Made by a program: the position numbers and the translations under genes. A stretch of DNA of 64,000 nt, taken from NCBI GenBank assembly GCA_021613535.1, contig CP075496.1:14136001-14200000 (forward strand), in the 5' to 3' direction. Of the stretch, positions 49,979-60,388 are shown piece after piece. This DNA is from Adineta vaga (taxonomy: Eukaryota > Rotifera). The notes beneath the pieces are model-generated. The model had not been told where the DNA came from. It made no database searches and saw only the letters and a list, made by a program, of their open reading frames with translations. The stretch's first letter is position 1. The number at the start of each line of letters is the position of its first letter.

Positions 49979-51010
49979 ACAATTCATTTCTTTTCTTTTT
50001 TTTCACATCTATTCGTTTTGAAATACATCTATATAAATCTTGATAGAATCCAACTGGATGATCGATCGATTAATGATGAGAAATCTGGAACGAGAGACAG
50101 AAAGAACATTAACACATTCATATATCGACTTGTGTGACATACACGTGCTTAAATTCTACTAAAAAGTCAATTATGAGAAGTTAAAGAAATGAAACATAAA
50201 TCACATTCAACGAAAGAAAATCATCTTTTTGTTTATATTCCAATTAGCTGAACGAAGAAGTAAATGCTTTTTTAAATACATTTCGACCTACTGGATAATG
50301 GCAATTTGTTGATATAAATATCGATGATAAAGATATACATTCTTCTCCTCCTCCTTCTTCTTCTTCGAACCAATCGAATTGTTAAGGTCGACTGAGAGGG
50401 CATTAAAATACAACAATTTACCAAGGCTGTCTTCTTCACTGTATTATCAATAGGAAAGGAAAGGAAAGAAAAAGATGATGAGCTATTATTTCTCTGATTT
50501 ATTTTCACTATAAAGACTAATCCAATAAGAACGAAGAGAATAGTATCAATAAGGAAAGAGAAACGAAGTGTTATTCATCTAGTTCTTCGATCAGAGAACA
50601 TGTGCCAATATGTATTTGAAAGAAATGTACAAAAGCATATCGTCATTGCTCAAAGCAAGAAAACATACTAATCCATTATCTGTCAGAAAATGATTACGAG
50701 AATGAAAGATGACAAGACCATGATAAAGTCGATGTGGAAAAAGATGCATTTGCTTCCGGTTAACTATATATACACGAACATTACAAATAAATAAGAAATC
50801 GTTTTTCTTTTTAGTTTTAGTAATTGTCATATTCAATGGGATGAAAATTTTTGTTAAGCAGTGATTCAACAACAACTACAGATACTATGATCATTCTTCA
50901 TCCAACTATTTGGACACCTATTGCAAATCAACAATGACGAATAACTCATTATGATAAAACCAACAACAATACAAAGATCACCAAGAAAATAATATAAACA
51001 AAATCAGTAT
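49979..51010. pseudogene. Upstream copy of the bHLH 5' region, decayed, joined to a membrane-protein gene tail
   Basis: From about 50040 to 50880 this matches 53830-54920, the 5' flank of the intact bHLH gene, with long near-identical blocks such as 50640-50745. At 50836-50880 the bHLH start region (ATGGG...AGCAGTGATTCAACAACAAC) is present but its ATG-proximal codons are altered. The HLH domain is absent. From about 50893 to 51000 follows a decayed copy of the 3' end of the membrane-protein gene at 43726-43959. A chimeric remnant of two genes. Confidence 0.7.
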
Positions 51011-51649
51011 TCCATTTTAGATTTTCATATATAAACATATTTTTCTTTCAAAGATTATTTAACCCATCGTCGTCAATTTGAATGGACATTACAATCAACT
51101 TGATGTTCGTATAGTGATTGTCATTAAAAACTAAAACTGATTATTCATTTAGTAATAAAATAAAATCACAAATATTTTCAGTTCATCAGATATAGGTAGC
51201 ATTTCAAACTTTTTCCATATGAGAAATGTGAAAAGAAAGAACAAAAATGGGTCGAAATAATTATGCTTTTGAACACAGATTTGCTTTAGTTTTCACAACT
51301 GATTTTATTGTGGACGAATATAACAACACGTATCTTTAAATGAAAAAGAAAACTAATTAATAAACTTCGCATCATTTTCCGTTAGGAATTTTACCCATTT
51401 ATCGAAGACGTTTGTTGTCATTCATAAAATATTGGAAATAATTCAAAGTAAAAAGTTTCCATTCACATTACTGTATTAATGTATATAACTATAGAATTCT
51501 ATGTCACTTTGTCATCCTAATGTTTTCTTTTGAAATGATATGAAACACAGCAGAAGATTACGAGTTAGAAGTTTTATTTTTCCAAGATATAAAAAACTGT
51601 TACATCAATAAAATACGAACAATTTCTTTAGAATCGATTTGATTGTAAG
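51010..51649. other. Intergenic 0.6 kb in the decayed block
   Basis: AT-rich; no further fragments recognised. Confidence 0.4.
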
Positions 51650-51912
51650 CTACCAGTAGCAACTGTTGTTGTTTTGATGCCGCCGACGATTGTAAAATCC
51701 ACCCAAAGCCGTATTCACAGCTCGGCGACATGCATTAAAAAACTTGGAAATAAATCGAGCAGCTTCTTATAAGTTGACAAGCATAACGAAGAACAACAGA
51801 ACACCAACAATGATTGCTTGAGTTACTCCTGAATAGGCACTGAATTTATTAACTAATACATCAACTATTACAGCAAGTGCAATTGAAGCTAAGGATTTGA
51901 ATCCCATATGAC
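51650..51912 (-). pseudogene. Exon of a small membrane protein with an in-frame stop
   Basis: A minus-strand exon begins after a strong ttttgtag acceptor. It reads MGFKSLASIALAVIVDVLVN, then two hydrophobic stretches ending VLLFFVMLVNL, then TAA (51767-51769). The same frame continues without interruption for 38 more natural-looking codons (EAARFISKFFNACRRAVNTA, LGGFYNRRRHQNNN) to TAG at 51650. Either the protein ends at the TAA, or the TAA is a nonsense mutation in a longer gene. No upstream exon is evident: a MITE lies just beyond it. Family unknown. Confidence 0.45.
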
Positions 51913-51959
51913 CTACAAAAAACAAATTTACATAAACTATGTGAAGGAATGAGGGGCTA

Positions 51960-52152
51960 CCAGGATTTCTTTTTTTGGGATATATATTTTTTCTGCAGGA
52001 TTTGTTAGGATTTATTTATTTCATATGGATTTATTCTCTAACTCACACTCTCACCCTCACTTACCACTTCTTCCTACACTCTCAATATCTATTCCGAAGT
52101 GTAGGGTGAGTTTTTAATAAATCCAAATAAATCCCAAATAAAGAAATCCCGG
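51960..52152. mobile_element. MITE with 22-bp terminal inverted repeats and TA target duplication
   Basis: A 193-bp element. The left end ccaggatttctttttttggg and the right end (reverse complement ccgggatttctttatttggg) are near-perfect inverted repeats. Sub-terminal parts also pair (GGATTTATT... with AATAAATCC). TA dinucleotides flank it at 51958-51959 and 52153-52154, the target signature of Tc1/mariner-type transposases. It has no coding capacity. Its centre contains CTCACCCTCAC-type sequence. Confidence 0.8.
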
Positions 52153-52589
52153 TAACTGCTGAATTCCAATTGTGAGGTTAAACATTTAAATTTCACAAAA
52201 AAGAGAGCAGTTTTTTTATAAGCAAACGTGTCATACATACAAAACGTTTATTTAACTTTTTCTGATCTTTGTTATTATTAAACCATATAAATAATCGATT
52301 TCATAGACTAGTAGTAGCATCTAATCAAATCAAACGTATAGTTAATTCTCGATCAGATTCTTCCGACTATTTTCTTTTTCTTAAAATCACAACACTGATC
52401 AGTTCAGGCAGTTTTAAAAGCTCGGTCTCCGAACTTTACATATGATATACGTAATATATATTACTTAAAGTAGAGTAGTGTAGAAATCGTTAACTCGATT
52501 CGAGTATTAAACTTATATATCTAGAAGTCGAAGCTTCGAGTTTTAAACTTTTCAACCTCCACACTTTCCTCCTAGCCTTCCAACACTCG

Positions 52590-52611
52590 CACCCACACCC
52601 ACACCCTCAAG
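52590..52611. repeat. Telomere-like tract CACCCACACCCACACCCTCAAG
   Basis: A 22-bp tract of CCCACA units ending in the same CACCCTCAAG edge as the repeats at 45246-45300 and 59304-59332. It lies just 3' of an orphan minus-strand exon. Confidence 0.7.
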
Positions 52612-52686
52612 ATGATCAGCGACATCTGTCGTATAAGCTCGTTCTTCTGTTTTGAATATAAATTAAATACATAATTTCAATCGATA

Positions 52687-52847
52687 TCATTCAAGAATTC
52701 TGTAAAGTTCTTCTTTGTATAATTCAAATGGTAAAATGAATGACATGAAATAACTTGTTAGATATAGTTCTGAATCACTGATTGATTCTGCATAATTTCC
52801 AGCAAGATCAATAATAAAGCTTGATGAAGATACAAATGTTTTTGATG
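52687..52847 (-). pseudogene. Orphan terminal exon of an unknown gene
   Basis: A tttatatttcag acceptor is followed by an open frame, ASKTFVSSSSFIIDLAGNYA, ESISDSELYLTSYFMSFILP and FELYKEELYRILE, then a stop at 52687. The composition is protein-like and there is a proper 3' splice site. The sequence upstream of it belongs to the decayed FAM194-like copy, so its own 5' exons are missing. Probably a fragment. Confidence 0.4.
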
Positions 52848-52924
52848 CTGAAATATAAATTAAAAATATTCTGTATCTGACTAACAATATGATTATATTT
52901 CATCCATTTCCCAATATTCGAAAA

Positions 52925-53765
52925 GATCGTTTAGTTTATTTAGTTGTTTCATGTATAACTAATATACAAAAAAAGGAATAAATTTTAATCAAGAAATGTT
53001 ATGTTGAATTATTCAGTACTTCAAGTCAAATATTTGGAAAGATATTTTTCAGTCGTGCTATTTTATTCCTCTTTTAAACAAAATGTTAACTTGCAAATAA
53101 AGCATTGGATGTCACACCGAACATCTGCTTTTTCAGTGCTACAAAAGAATCATGACGTCGCTATATGCCGACAGAAGAACAAAGAATATTTGAAACAAAA
53201 CTATATGAGAGACAGAAAGACGAAATACAATATCCTAGATTCACAAATCCGACAACGGATCCGATCGAATCCGGGATGATGAATACAATTGTCTACGACC
53301 TCAATGACTTCGAATTTCTATTTATTTAATGTAAACTAAAAGCTTTCTTCTACTAAAAAGTAGATGGAAGAGCATAGGTTCCACAGTCCTCAAAGGACTA
53401 ATTTTCTGTCTGTTCCACATCTGCAACCACTAATTTGTGAGGAATTTCAATATTAACATTTCAAGTGCTGATATATGATAGTTTTTTAGAAAAATATTGA
53501 ACTATTTTAGGTCAATTATTTTAACACCAATGTCATATAATTTAGCTGATTCGTCAGGGTCAACCAATGAAAACTTTATTATCTATGTTAAATAATAAAC
53601 TACAGCGAGAACTGATAGTATAAAATTTATCTTTTCATCTTGTTTGGAAACAATGCTCTTTTATTTTTAGAAGATGTGGTATCTTATTTAGATATTGCTC
53701 GAGGGATGAAACAAAGGATTTATTCGTGAAAAACAAATTTTTCAATTACTGTATCACTTAACGAA
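52925..53765 (+). pseudogene. Decayed copy of the FAM194-like gene 3' half
   Basis: 52925-53040 matches 48482-48542 fused to 48905-48950. The join lies in the octamer AAGAAATG, present at both parental places, so a roughly 370-bp deletion between short direct repeats removed the middle. 53593-53765 matches the last exon from 49795 (GAACTGATAGTATAAAATTT) to near the stop, with multiple indels and an early stop. No open frame remains. Confidence 0.75.
53165..53329 (+). pseudogene. 54-aa ORF, probable foreign gene fragment inside the decayed copy
   Basis: ATG 53165 reads MPTEEQRIFETKLYERQKDE, then IQYPRFTNPTTDPIESGMMN, and ends EFLFI before TAA. The sequence is charged and protein-like, and does not match the FAM194-like gene around it. 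It could be an exon of another gene captured in the rearranged block. It has no domain assignment. Confidence 0.35.
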
Positions 53766-54898
53766 TAAAATAAAATTTTTTTATTATATCACATTTATAT
53801 TTTATGTCGATATAACTTTAATGAAGAGATGAAATCCAACTGGAGTCAAAAGATGAATATGATCGATCGATTAATGATGAGAAGTCTGGAGAAAAGCAAG
53901 AACATTAACACATCAATACATAGATGTGACATACACGTGCCATCCTTCTACTAAAAAGTCAATTATAAGATTGAATGAGTAACGCATAAATCACATGATG
54001 AAAATCATTTTGTTTATATTTCAATTAGTTGAACGAAGAAGTAAATGCTTTTTTAAATACATTTCGACCTACTGGAAAATGTCAATTTGTTGATATGAAT
54101 ATATTGATGATAAAGATATACATTCTCCTCCTTCGAACTAATCGAATTGTTAAGGTCGACTGAGAGGGCATTAAAAAACAACAATTTACCAAGGCTGTCG
54201 TTCGTCTTCACTCTATTAGCAACAGAGAACGAAAGGAAAAAGAGGAAAGAAGAAGATGAGCAGTTATTTCTTTGATTTATTCGAACATAAAGAATAATCC
54301 AATAGGAACGAAGAGAAACAAACCAATAAGAATTCTTTCTTTTTCTATTTAGCCTTCGTGTTCGTGATAATATCCGAATGACATACTCGCAAATAAGACA
54401 AAAAACATCTGCTAGTAAGTTTTAACATTGAATTTCTTGAAGGAAAAAAAAAGAATCGATTGATTTTGCATCATTCTCTAATTAGAAATAAATCTTCTTG
54501 GTGTTAATTTTTCTCTAAACGAACATATGTTTTGATAATGTTTATTATTCTTTCCTAATAAGAAGAAAAACGAAGTGTTATTCAAATTCTCTGATCAAAT
54601 CATCAGAGAACATGTGCCTTTGAAACATATCGTCATTGCTCAAAGCAAGAAAACATACTAATCCATTATCTGTCAGAAAGTGATTACGAGAATGAAAGAT
54701 GACAAGACAATGATAAAGTCGATGTGAAAAGAAAAGATGCATTTGCTTCCGGTTAACTATATACATAAACATTACAAAGAAACAAACCAATCAAATGAAT
54801 AAAGCGAATGAGAGAGAAAGAAAGAAAGAAAGAAAGAAATCTTCTCTCTTTCTTTTTTCTTCTCTTAGTTTGGTTTCTTCTTTTTTCTATTGATTCGA
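53766..54898. promoter_or_regulatory. 5' flank of the bHLH gene, conserved in the upstream duplicate
   Basis: This noncoding flank is duplicated at 49979-50840. The best-preserved blocks are 54625-54725 (against 50635-50740), 54145-54205 (against 50365-50430) and 53995-54125 (against 50215-50340). The GAAA run at 54810-54840 is absent from the other copy. It is likely the promoter and 5'UTR of the bHLH gene. A minus-strand open frame runs through the best-preserved block in both copies but is probably incidental. Confidence 0.5.
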
Positions 54899-55544
54899 AT
54901 GGGACGAAAACGTTTGTCAAGTAGCGATTCAACAACAACAATTACTAGTTATTCACCATCGAAATTAACTAATACAGGAACGGGTGGAATGCAACAAAGA
55001 AATGCAGCAAATGCACGTGAACGTGCTCGAATGCGTGTTTTAAGTAAAGCATTTATTAAATTAAAAACTCATTTACCATGGGTAAGAATATCAATTAATT
55101 TATTTTAATTTATTTCAATTTCTTATTTTTAAGGTTCCACATGATACGAAATTATCTAAACTTGATACACTTCGTTTAGCAACAAGTTATATTCTTCATT
55201 TAACACAAGTTCTTGATAATGACGAACTTCCTCTTCAAACAATCACAGCACCACCAACAACATCGATTTCAATTCAAGCACCAAATAGTTTTGTTAGTTT
55301 TTAATACAAAAAAGAAACAACAACTGAAATATGATTATTTTTTGTTTTGTTTAAATAGAGTTGGCCTTATTCATCCTGTCATCGAGCTTCATCATTATGT
55401 TCAATGAATGGTCGATTAACAACATCAGCAACAAATATAACAAATCATTGTTATTCAAATCATGAATATGATTATCAAATTCAATCAGAACTTCTTAATG
55501 ATCACCAAGAAAATATTATTGAAGAAAAACCTCATGTTTGTTAA
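54899..55544 (+). CDS. TCF21: Class A bHLH transcription factor, TCF21/musculin type
   Basis: A tissue-specific E-box-binding regulator that dimerises with E proteins (family knowledge). Three exons, 54899-55081, 55134-55292 and 55359-55544, give 175 aa in phase. The bHLH reads [30 protein letters not shown], then [20 protein letters not shown] and LHLTQVL. This matches the TCF21/musculin subfamily closely, including the basic-region [12 protein letters not shown] and the loop [15 protein letters not shown]. The intron after LPW sits in the HLH. A Ser/Thr-rich N-terminus begins [11 protein letters not shown]. The C-terminus is Asn/His/Ser-rich and not conserved. A second, decayed start region lies at about 50840. 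Confidence 0.9.
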
Positions 55545-55996
55545 ATAGAAATTATTAAAAAATGAAAAGCAATTGTGATATATTTTGTATATTTTGTTTG
55601 ACTTGCTGTGCTGTGTATTCAAATATTTACAATTATTCTTTCTCTGTCTTTTTAAATAATTATTTCGAATAAATTATTGACTTATGGGACGACAAATCTT
55701 ATTGATCTTTTCCGACATAAACAATTCAAAAACAATGATCAACGATTTCGGATTCGATGCAAATAGAGATAATTCAACTCTTAGATAGTACGAATATAAA
55801 TAGTTCTTTTAATAGATGAGTCTATATTGTTTGGTATATTTTTAGTCATTAGTAGTAAAAATTGAGTAATAGAATTGAATATGTAAGATACAGGAGAATA
55901 ATTGAAAGAAAATATTAACATGTTTGTAGTGACACTCCCACACTGTTTCTGTTCTTATTAACAACGACAATATCAAACTTATTATCTTTGTTTAGG
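55545..55996. other. Intergenic 0.45 kb between convergent genes
   Basis: AT-rich, with AATAAA signals for the bHLH gene near 55666. Nothing else. Confidence 0.45.
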
Positions 55997-58498
55997 TCAC
56001 CAATAGCCTAATGATACAGAATTCGATTTATAACCAGTCGCATACGATGCTTTTGTACTGAAATGTCCATTATCATCGGCGAGAAGTATACGAACTTGAT
56101 TACTATTCCTATCAACAACAATCATATCTAGTCTTTTATCATTATTAAAGTCAGTAATTGTGATTGAAGTTGGAAAATATTCATCTGTAAATGAATATAC
56201 TGTTTGAGATGTAAAACTTCCATCATCATTTCCAAATAGAATGTCTATATTGTGAGCACTTTTGTTAAGCATAGCAATATCCAATCGATTATCAGCATTA
56301 AAATTCGCAACTGCTAATGATGTTGGCTGAAGTTCACTTACAGATTGATGTGTTGTATTGATTACAAAACTTCCATTTCCAAATCCAAGAAATATCTGTG
56401 GATTTTTCACAAAAAGAGTACCAACGGCAAGATCAAGTTGATTGTCATCATTGAAATTTCCAACTGCAATCGACTCTGGCAATGAAAAATATCCGGTTGA
56501 GTATGTAGTATAATCATGAAATGTACCATCACCGTAACCAAGAAATATATTTATACTGTTCGAAATATCATTGGTTATAACGATATCCAGATAATGATCA
56601 TTATTAAAGTCACCAGCCTCAATGGATCTTATGTTTCCTGATTCAGCAATTAAATTTGGCTTACGTGTAAAAGTTCCATTGATCTGTCCCAAAAATATGA
56701 CGACACCAACATAATTATGTTCAGTGGATATGGCAATATCTAATAAATTATCGTTGTTAAAATTACCCATCACCATATCTGTTAATTTGTAAGGGTAAGT
56801 TGAGTACGACATTTGATCACCATAATTTCCACTTCCATCTCCAAAAAATATACCAATACTCGCTGTTCTTCTATGGACAACTAGAATATCCAAATTAGAG
56901 TCATTGTTAAAATCATGAATTGCAACACTTGTAGGTTCCGATGGAACTCCTGTTAGGTAGACTGTTCGATTTAGAAACGTTTTATTACCATATCCAAAAA
57001 GTATGTCTATACTGCGAGTTCCGAGGGTGATCGAACCAATATCTATTTGATTATCGCTATTAAAGTCCGCAGCAGCAATCATCCATGGAACCCCAACAGC
57101 AGTATCATACTGTACTGAATCTTGGAAACTACTATTCCCATACCCATAAAAGATTTCTAATGCATCTGCATTATTTGCAGCAATATCTGGATAATTGTCA
57201 TTATTAAAATCATTAATGATGACTGTTGACCCAGTATGATGTCGTAATGCATAATTCTCTGTCGAAGTAACAAAGGTTGCATTGTCTTGTCCTAAAAATA
57301 TATTTATTTTCTTGGTTCCTCCACCGACAACAACAATATCAAGTCGATTATCTTTATTCAAATCGCTTATTGCAATGGCGCGCGGTTGAGAATCATATCC
57401 AGTCGAATATGTTGTGTGACTAACAAAATTGCCTTTACCATCACCCAAGTGTATCACTAAATAATTTGTTCCATAGTTAAGAACGGCAATATCTTGTCGA
57501 CTATCATCATTAAAATCACTCACAGCGACTGACCACGGTAAAGAATCAAATCCAGTCGAATATGACATATGACAAGTAAAATGTCCGTTGCCATCGTTAA
57601 TAAGAATGTTCAGAGTATGTATGACATCACTAACAAAGACAATATCTAATAGATTATCATTATTAAAATCACCAACAGCCAATGAACGTGGTTTAGATGG
57701 ACCAGTTGAATACACTACTTGATTTTCAAAACTTCCATTACCAAAACCCAAAAATATACGTATATTATGACTATCATAATTAGAAACAGCGAAATCTAGT
57801 TTCTTGTCATTATTAAAATCGCCAACGGCAATATACACTTCATTTTTATCGTAATCATTTGAATATCTTATTTCATTACTGAAACTTCCATTACCATAAG
57901 AAAGAAATACACCAATATAAGAACCTTTTTGATAACTTACAACTATATCTGTTTGATTGTCATCGTTAAAATCACCGATCGCCATGCAACTTGGTAATGG
58001 TGCTGTACCAGTTGAATAATGAACGATTGGTGCAAATGAAAATCTACATGTTTTGACTGAAATATAAAGATTGAAAAACAACATTCTCTAATTTGCGTAT
58101 ATAAAATGAATTTTGTCTCTCGTATTTCTCATTTAAATATTATTCTTGATATTTTGAAATAATATACATAAACTCAAAGCATCAATGTAACGAAAGTAGC
58201 AAATACCTGGCTTAGGTGATGTAAAGATCACTATCAGAACAGCTGTAATTATTGTTACAGCTACGAACATCATTATTGCACAGATTAATTTTACAGTTGA
58301 TGGTATAGATAGGACAAAATATTCTAATTAGAATAAATATACAAGGTACTAGAAATTCTCTATAAAAAAATCATAATACTTACCAAAACGTTGCATTCTT
58401 CTTCCTTTTTGAAGAATTATTATTTTGACTTCGTTCCACATTGTGATTATCGTTGATTTTTCACTCATCGATGAATCTACTTCATTAAATAAGTTCAT
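55997..58498 (-). CDS. Type II membrane protein with 13 FG-GAP/VCBS repeats
   Basis: Three exons, 58498-58384, 58323-58207 and 58056-55997, give 763 aa in phase. The cytoplasmic N-tail (MNLFNEVDSSMSEK...) is followed by a membrane segment, LICAIMMFVAVTIITAVLIV. The extracellular part is 13 tandem repeats of about 53 residues. Each has a calcium-loop core of D-F-N-x-D-x-x-x-D-I followed by I-x-I-F-L-G-x-G-N-G-S-F, the integrin-alpha/VCBS beta-propeller type. Some repeats have changes in the loop (DLNKDN, NFNADN). Probably a surface binding protein; ligand unknown. The large single-exon repeat body resembles bacterial VCBS proteins, which suggests horizontal origin followed by addition of anchor exons (inference). 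An acceptor-like tttctag lies 6 bp before the ATG. Confidence 0.85.
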
Positions 58499-58504
58499 TT
58501 TTAT

Positions 58505-58506
58505 CT
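58505..58506 (-). other. Candidate trans-splice acceptor before the FG-GAP gene
   Basis: Minus-strand gatttctag, then ATAAAA and the ATG. Same form as the sites before PGM, LTV1 and the ZIP gene. Confidence 0.5.
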
Positions 58507-58558
58507 AGAAATCAAGAAAAAGAAAACAATAAACCAAATTCAATATGGAGCATAAGTA

Positions 58559-59354
58559 GGTATTACTAATTTATGCACACAGCACAAACACCCAACTTGT
58601 TCAACTTATGAAACAAACAGACCGTCCACAAAGTTGAAAAAACTCCACCTTCAACACTAACACTCAAACCAGTCATAGGAAACATCCACAGAACTTCATA
58701 ATATATACACTTGAACCTCAATAAGTGTCATGCCTAAATGTTTTCTCCTAATAAAATCTCCTACAAAAGTATAAGAATCAGAAAAATGCACGAAATCACA
58801 GAAAAAATATAAAAACATTTAGTAATGTCGAGTTAGATAAGATATACACTTTAATATATCCGAATTAAAGATTCTAACATCATAAATGTATCTTAATTAA
58901 TCTATAATGTACAGTTCGAAATATCTTTTTATGATTCTAATACAATAAAACATTTAAAATCATGTAAAATATCTTAATATGGATATTAATGTGTGATAAC
59001 GATTATAGATTATTTAAGATGCATTTATGATGTTAGAATCTTTCATTCCGATATATTAAAGTATGTATCCTATCTAGCTCGACATTATCAAATGTTTATA
59101 TATTTTTTCTGTGATTTCGTGCATTTTTCTGATTCTTATACTTTTGTAGGAGATTTTATTAGGAGAAAACATTTAGGCATGACACTTATTGAGGTTCAAG
59201 TGTATATTATGAAGTTTTGTGGATGTTTCCTATGATTGGTTCGGGTGTTTGTGGCTAGAACTCCCTGAGTTGTGGGTGTTTGTCAACAGAACTTATGCGC
59301 GTTCTTGAGGGTGAGTGTGGGTGAGTGTGGGTGTTTGCATAAGTTAGTAGTACC
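58559..59354. mobile_element. Foldback element, two about 350-bp inverted arms
   Basis: The left arm 58559-58908 and the right arm 59002-59354 are inverted copies with about 93 bp between them. The inner parts are almost identical (58725-58770 against 59140-59185; 58840-58908 against 59002-59070). The outer parts diverge. Both ends share GGTA-x-TACTAA-x-x-TATGCA. The right arm holds a CTTGAGGG plus GTGTGGGTG tract (59304-59332) that the left arm lacks. No transposase is present. An open frame across the right arm (58993-59235) is not considered a gene. Confidence 0.82.
59304..59332. repeat. Telomere-like tract CTTGAGGGTG(AGTGTGGGTG)n
   Basis: The tract has the CTTGAGGGTG edge followed by two AGTGTGGGTG units. 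It lies inside the right arm of the foldback element and is itself flanked by a short inverted pair, AACTTATGC and GCATAAGTT. Confidence 0.7.
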
Positions 59355-60388
59355 CATGTATAAAGCACATCAAGGATTCGCTTCATCGCATATGATCACG
59401 ATTGTGAAGGTAAAAGTACTTATTGACAAATAGAAAAATGTGAAACGAATAATATTATGTACATAATATATGAAAAACAGAGCAAAACATGTTTGACTTT
59501 AAAAAAACTTTTACTTAAAGAAATATGAATGTAAATTAAACCATCATTCAACTCATATAAAATATCATTAAGATAATGACAAGAGTCAAAACTATTCTTC
59601 GATATACTCGCTGGAATCAAATCATCGTTTCTCATCGTGACCTTGTACTTATTCTTAAATTGTAGTATGACAATCGAATGAAATACTTTTAATGTTAGTC
59701 ATAATTAAGTTAATATTTCATTTAAAAGTGAATTCGACTAAGATTTCAGTGAAAGAACTACACGAGAGTAGAATAAACAAACGAAAAAGCAAACTTTAAC
59801 AATAAATATTAGATTTTATAAAGTAGATCGAAACCTTTCGTAGGTTCATTTCTATTCAAATCATCTTCTTTTATAATGCGGGTATATGTTAAAAGAATTT
59901 ATTACATATCTTTGTATTCATATTCGATGTTAAAATGATCTCGAGATTTTCTGTTATTCTGTCTTAAAACGAAAACGTGTTTATCGACATAGACGACAAT
60001 CATATTTGTGTCACACGACTTAATCTTTACTCTGCATTCGGGTAATATTTACCATGAAGTAGAAATGTTTTGTTTCTTATAGGAAAGAATGTTAAAAGCA
60101 TTTTACTTACATCAAAATAACATTCAATCGATTGATTTTGATTGTTAACGAAGCTTTATAAGTATGAAATCCTACCAATTAAACTGTTATCTTTAAAAAG
60201 CATTTTATTTTTTATCAATTGAAATCAAATTTTGCTTATTTTACGCCCTGCAATTATCCTATAAAGTGTTTATCAGAAAAAATACGTTGTTTATATTTCA
60301 TAATCAGTAGTAAACGTATGTCTTATTTAATTGTCTATTAACAAAATAACTATCATTTGTTATCGTGTTGTTTCATTGTTAAGCAGAC
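59355..60388. other. Intergenic 1.0 kb
   Basis: AT-rich 5' flank of the mucin-like gene; no other feature recognised. Confidence 0.45.

Noticed and set aside
53435-53465. Short inverted match to the FAM194-like exon (ggaatttcaatattaac)
   Set aside because: Only about 17 AT-rich bases; too short to separate from chance.
58993-59235. 80-codon plus-strand frame
   Set aside because: Lies in the right arm and inner edge of the foldback element and has no family or splice support.
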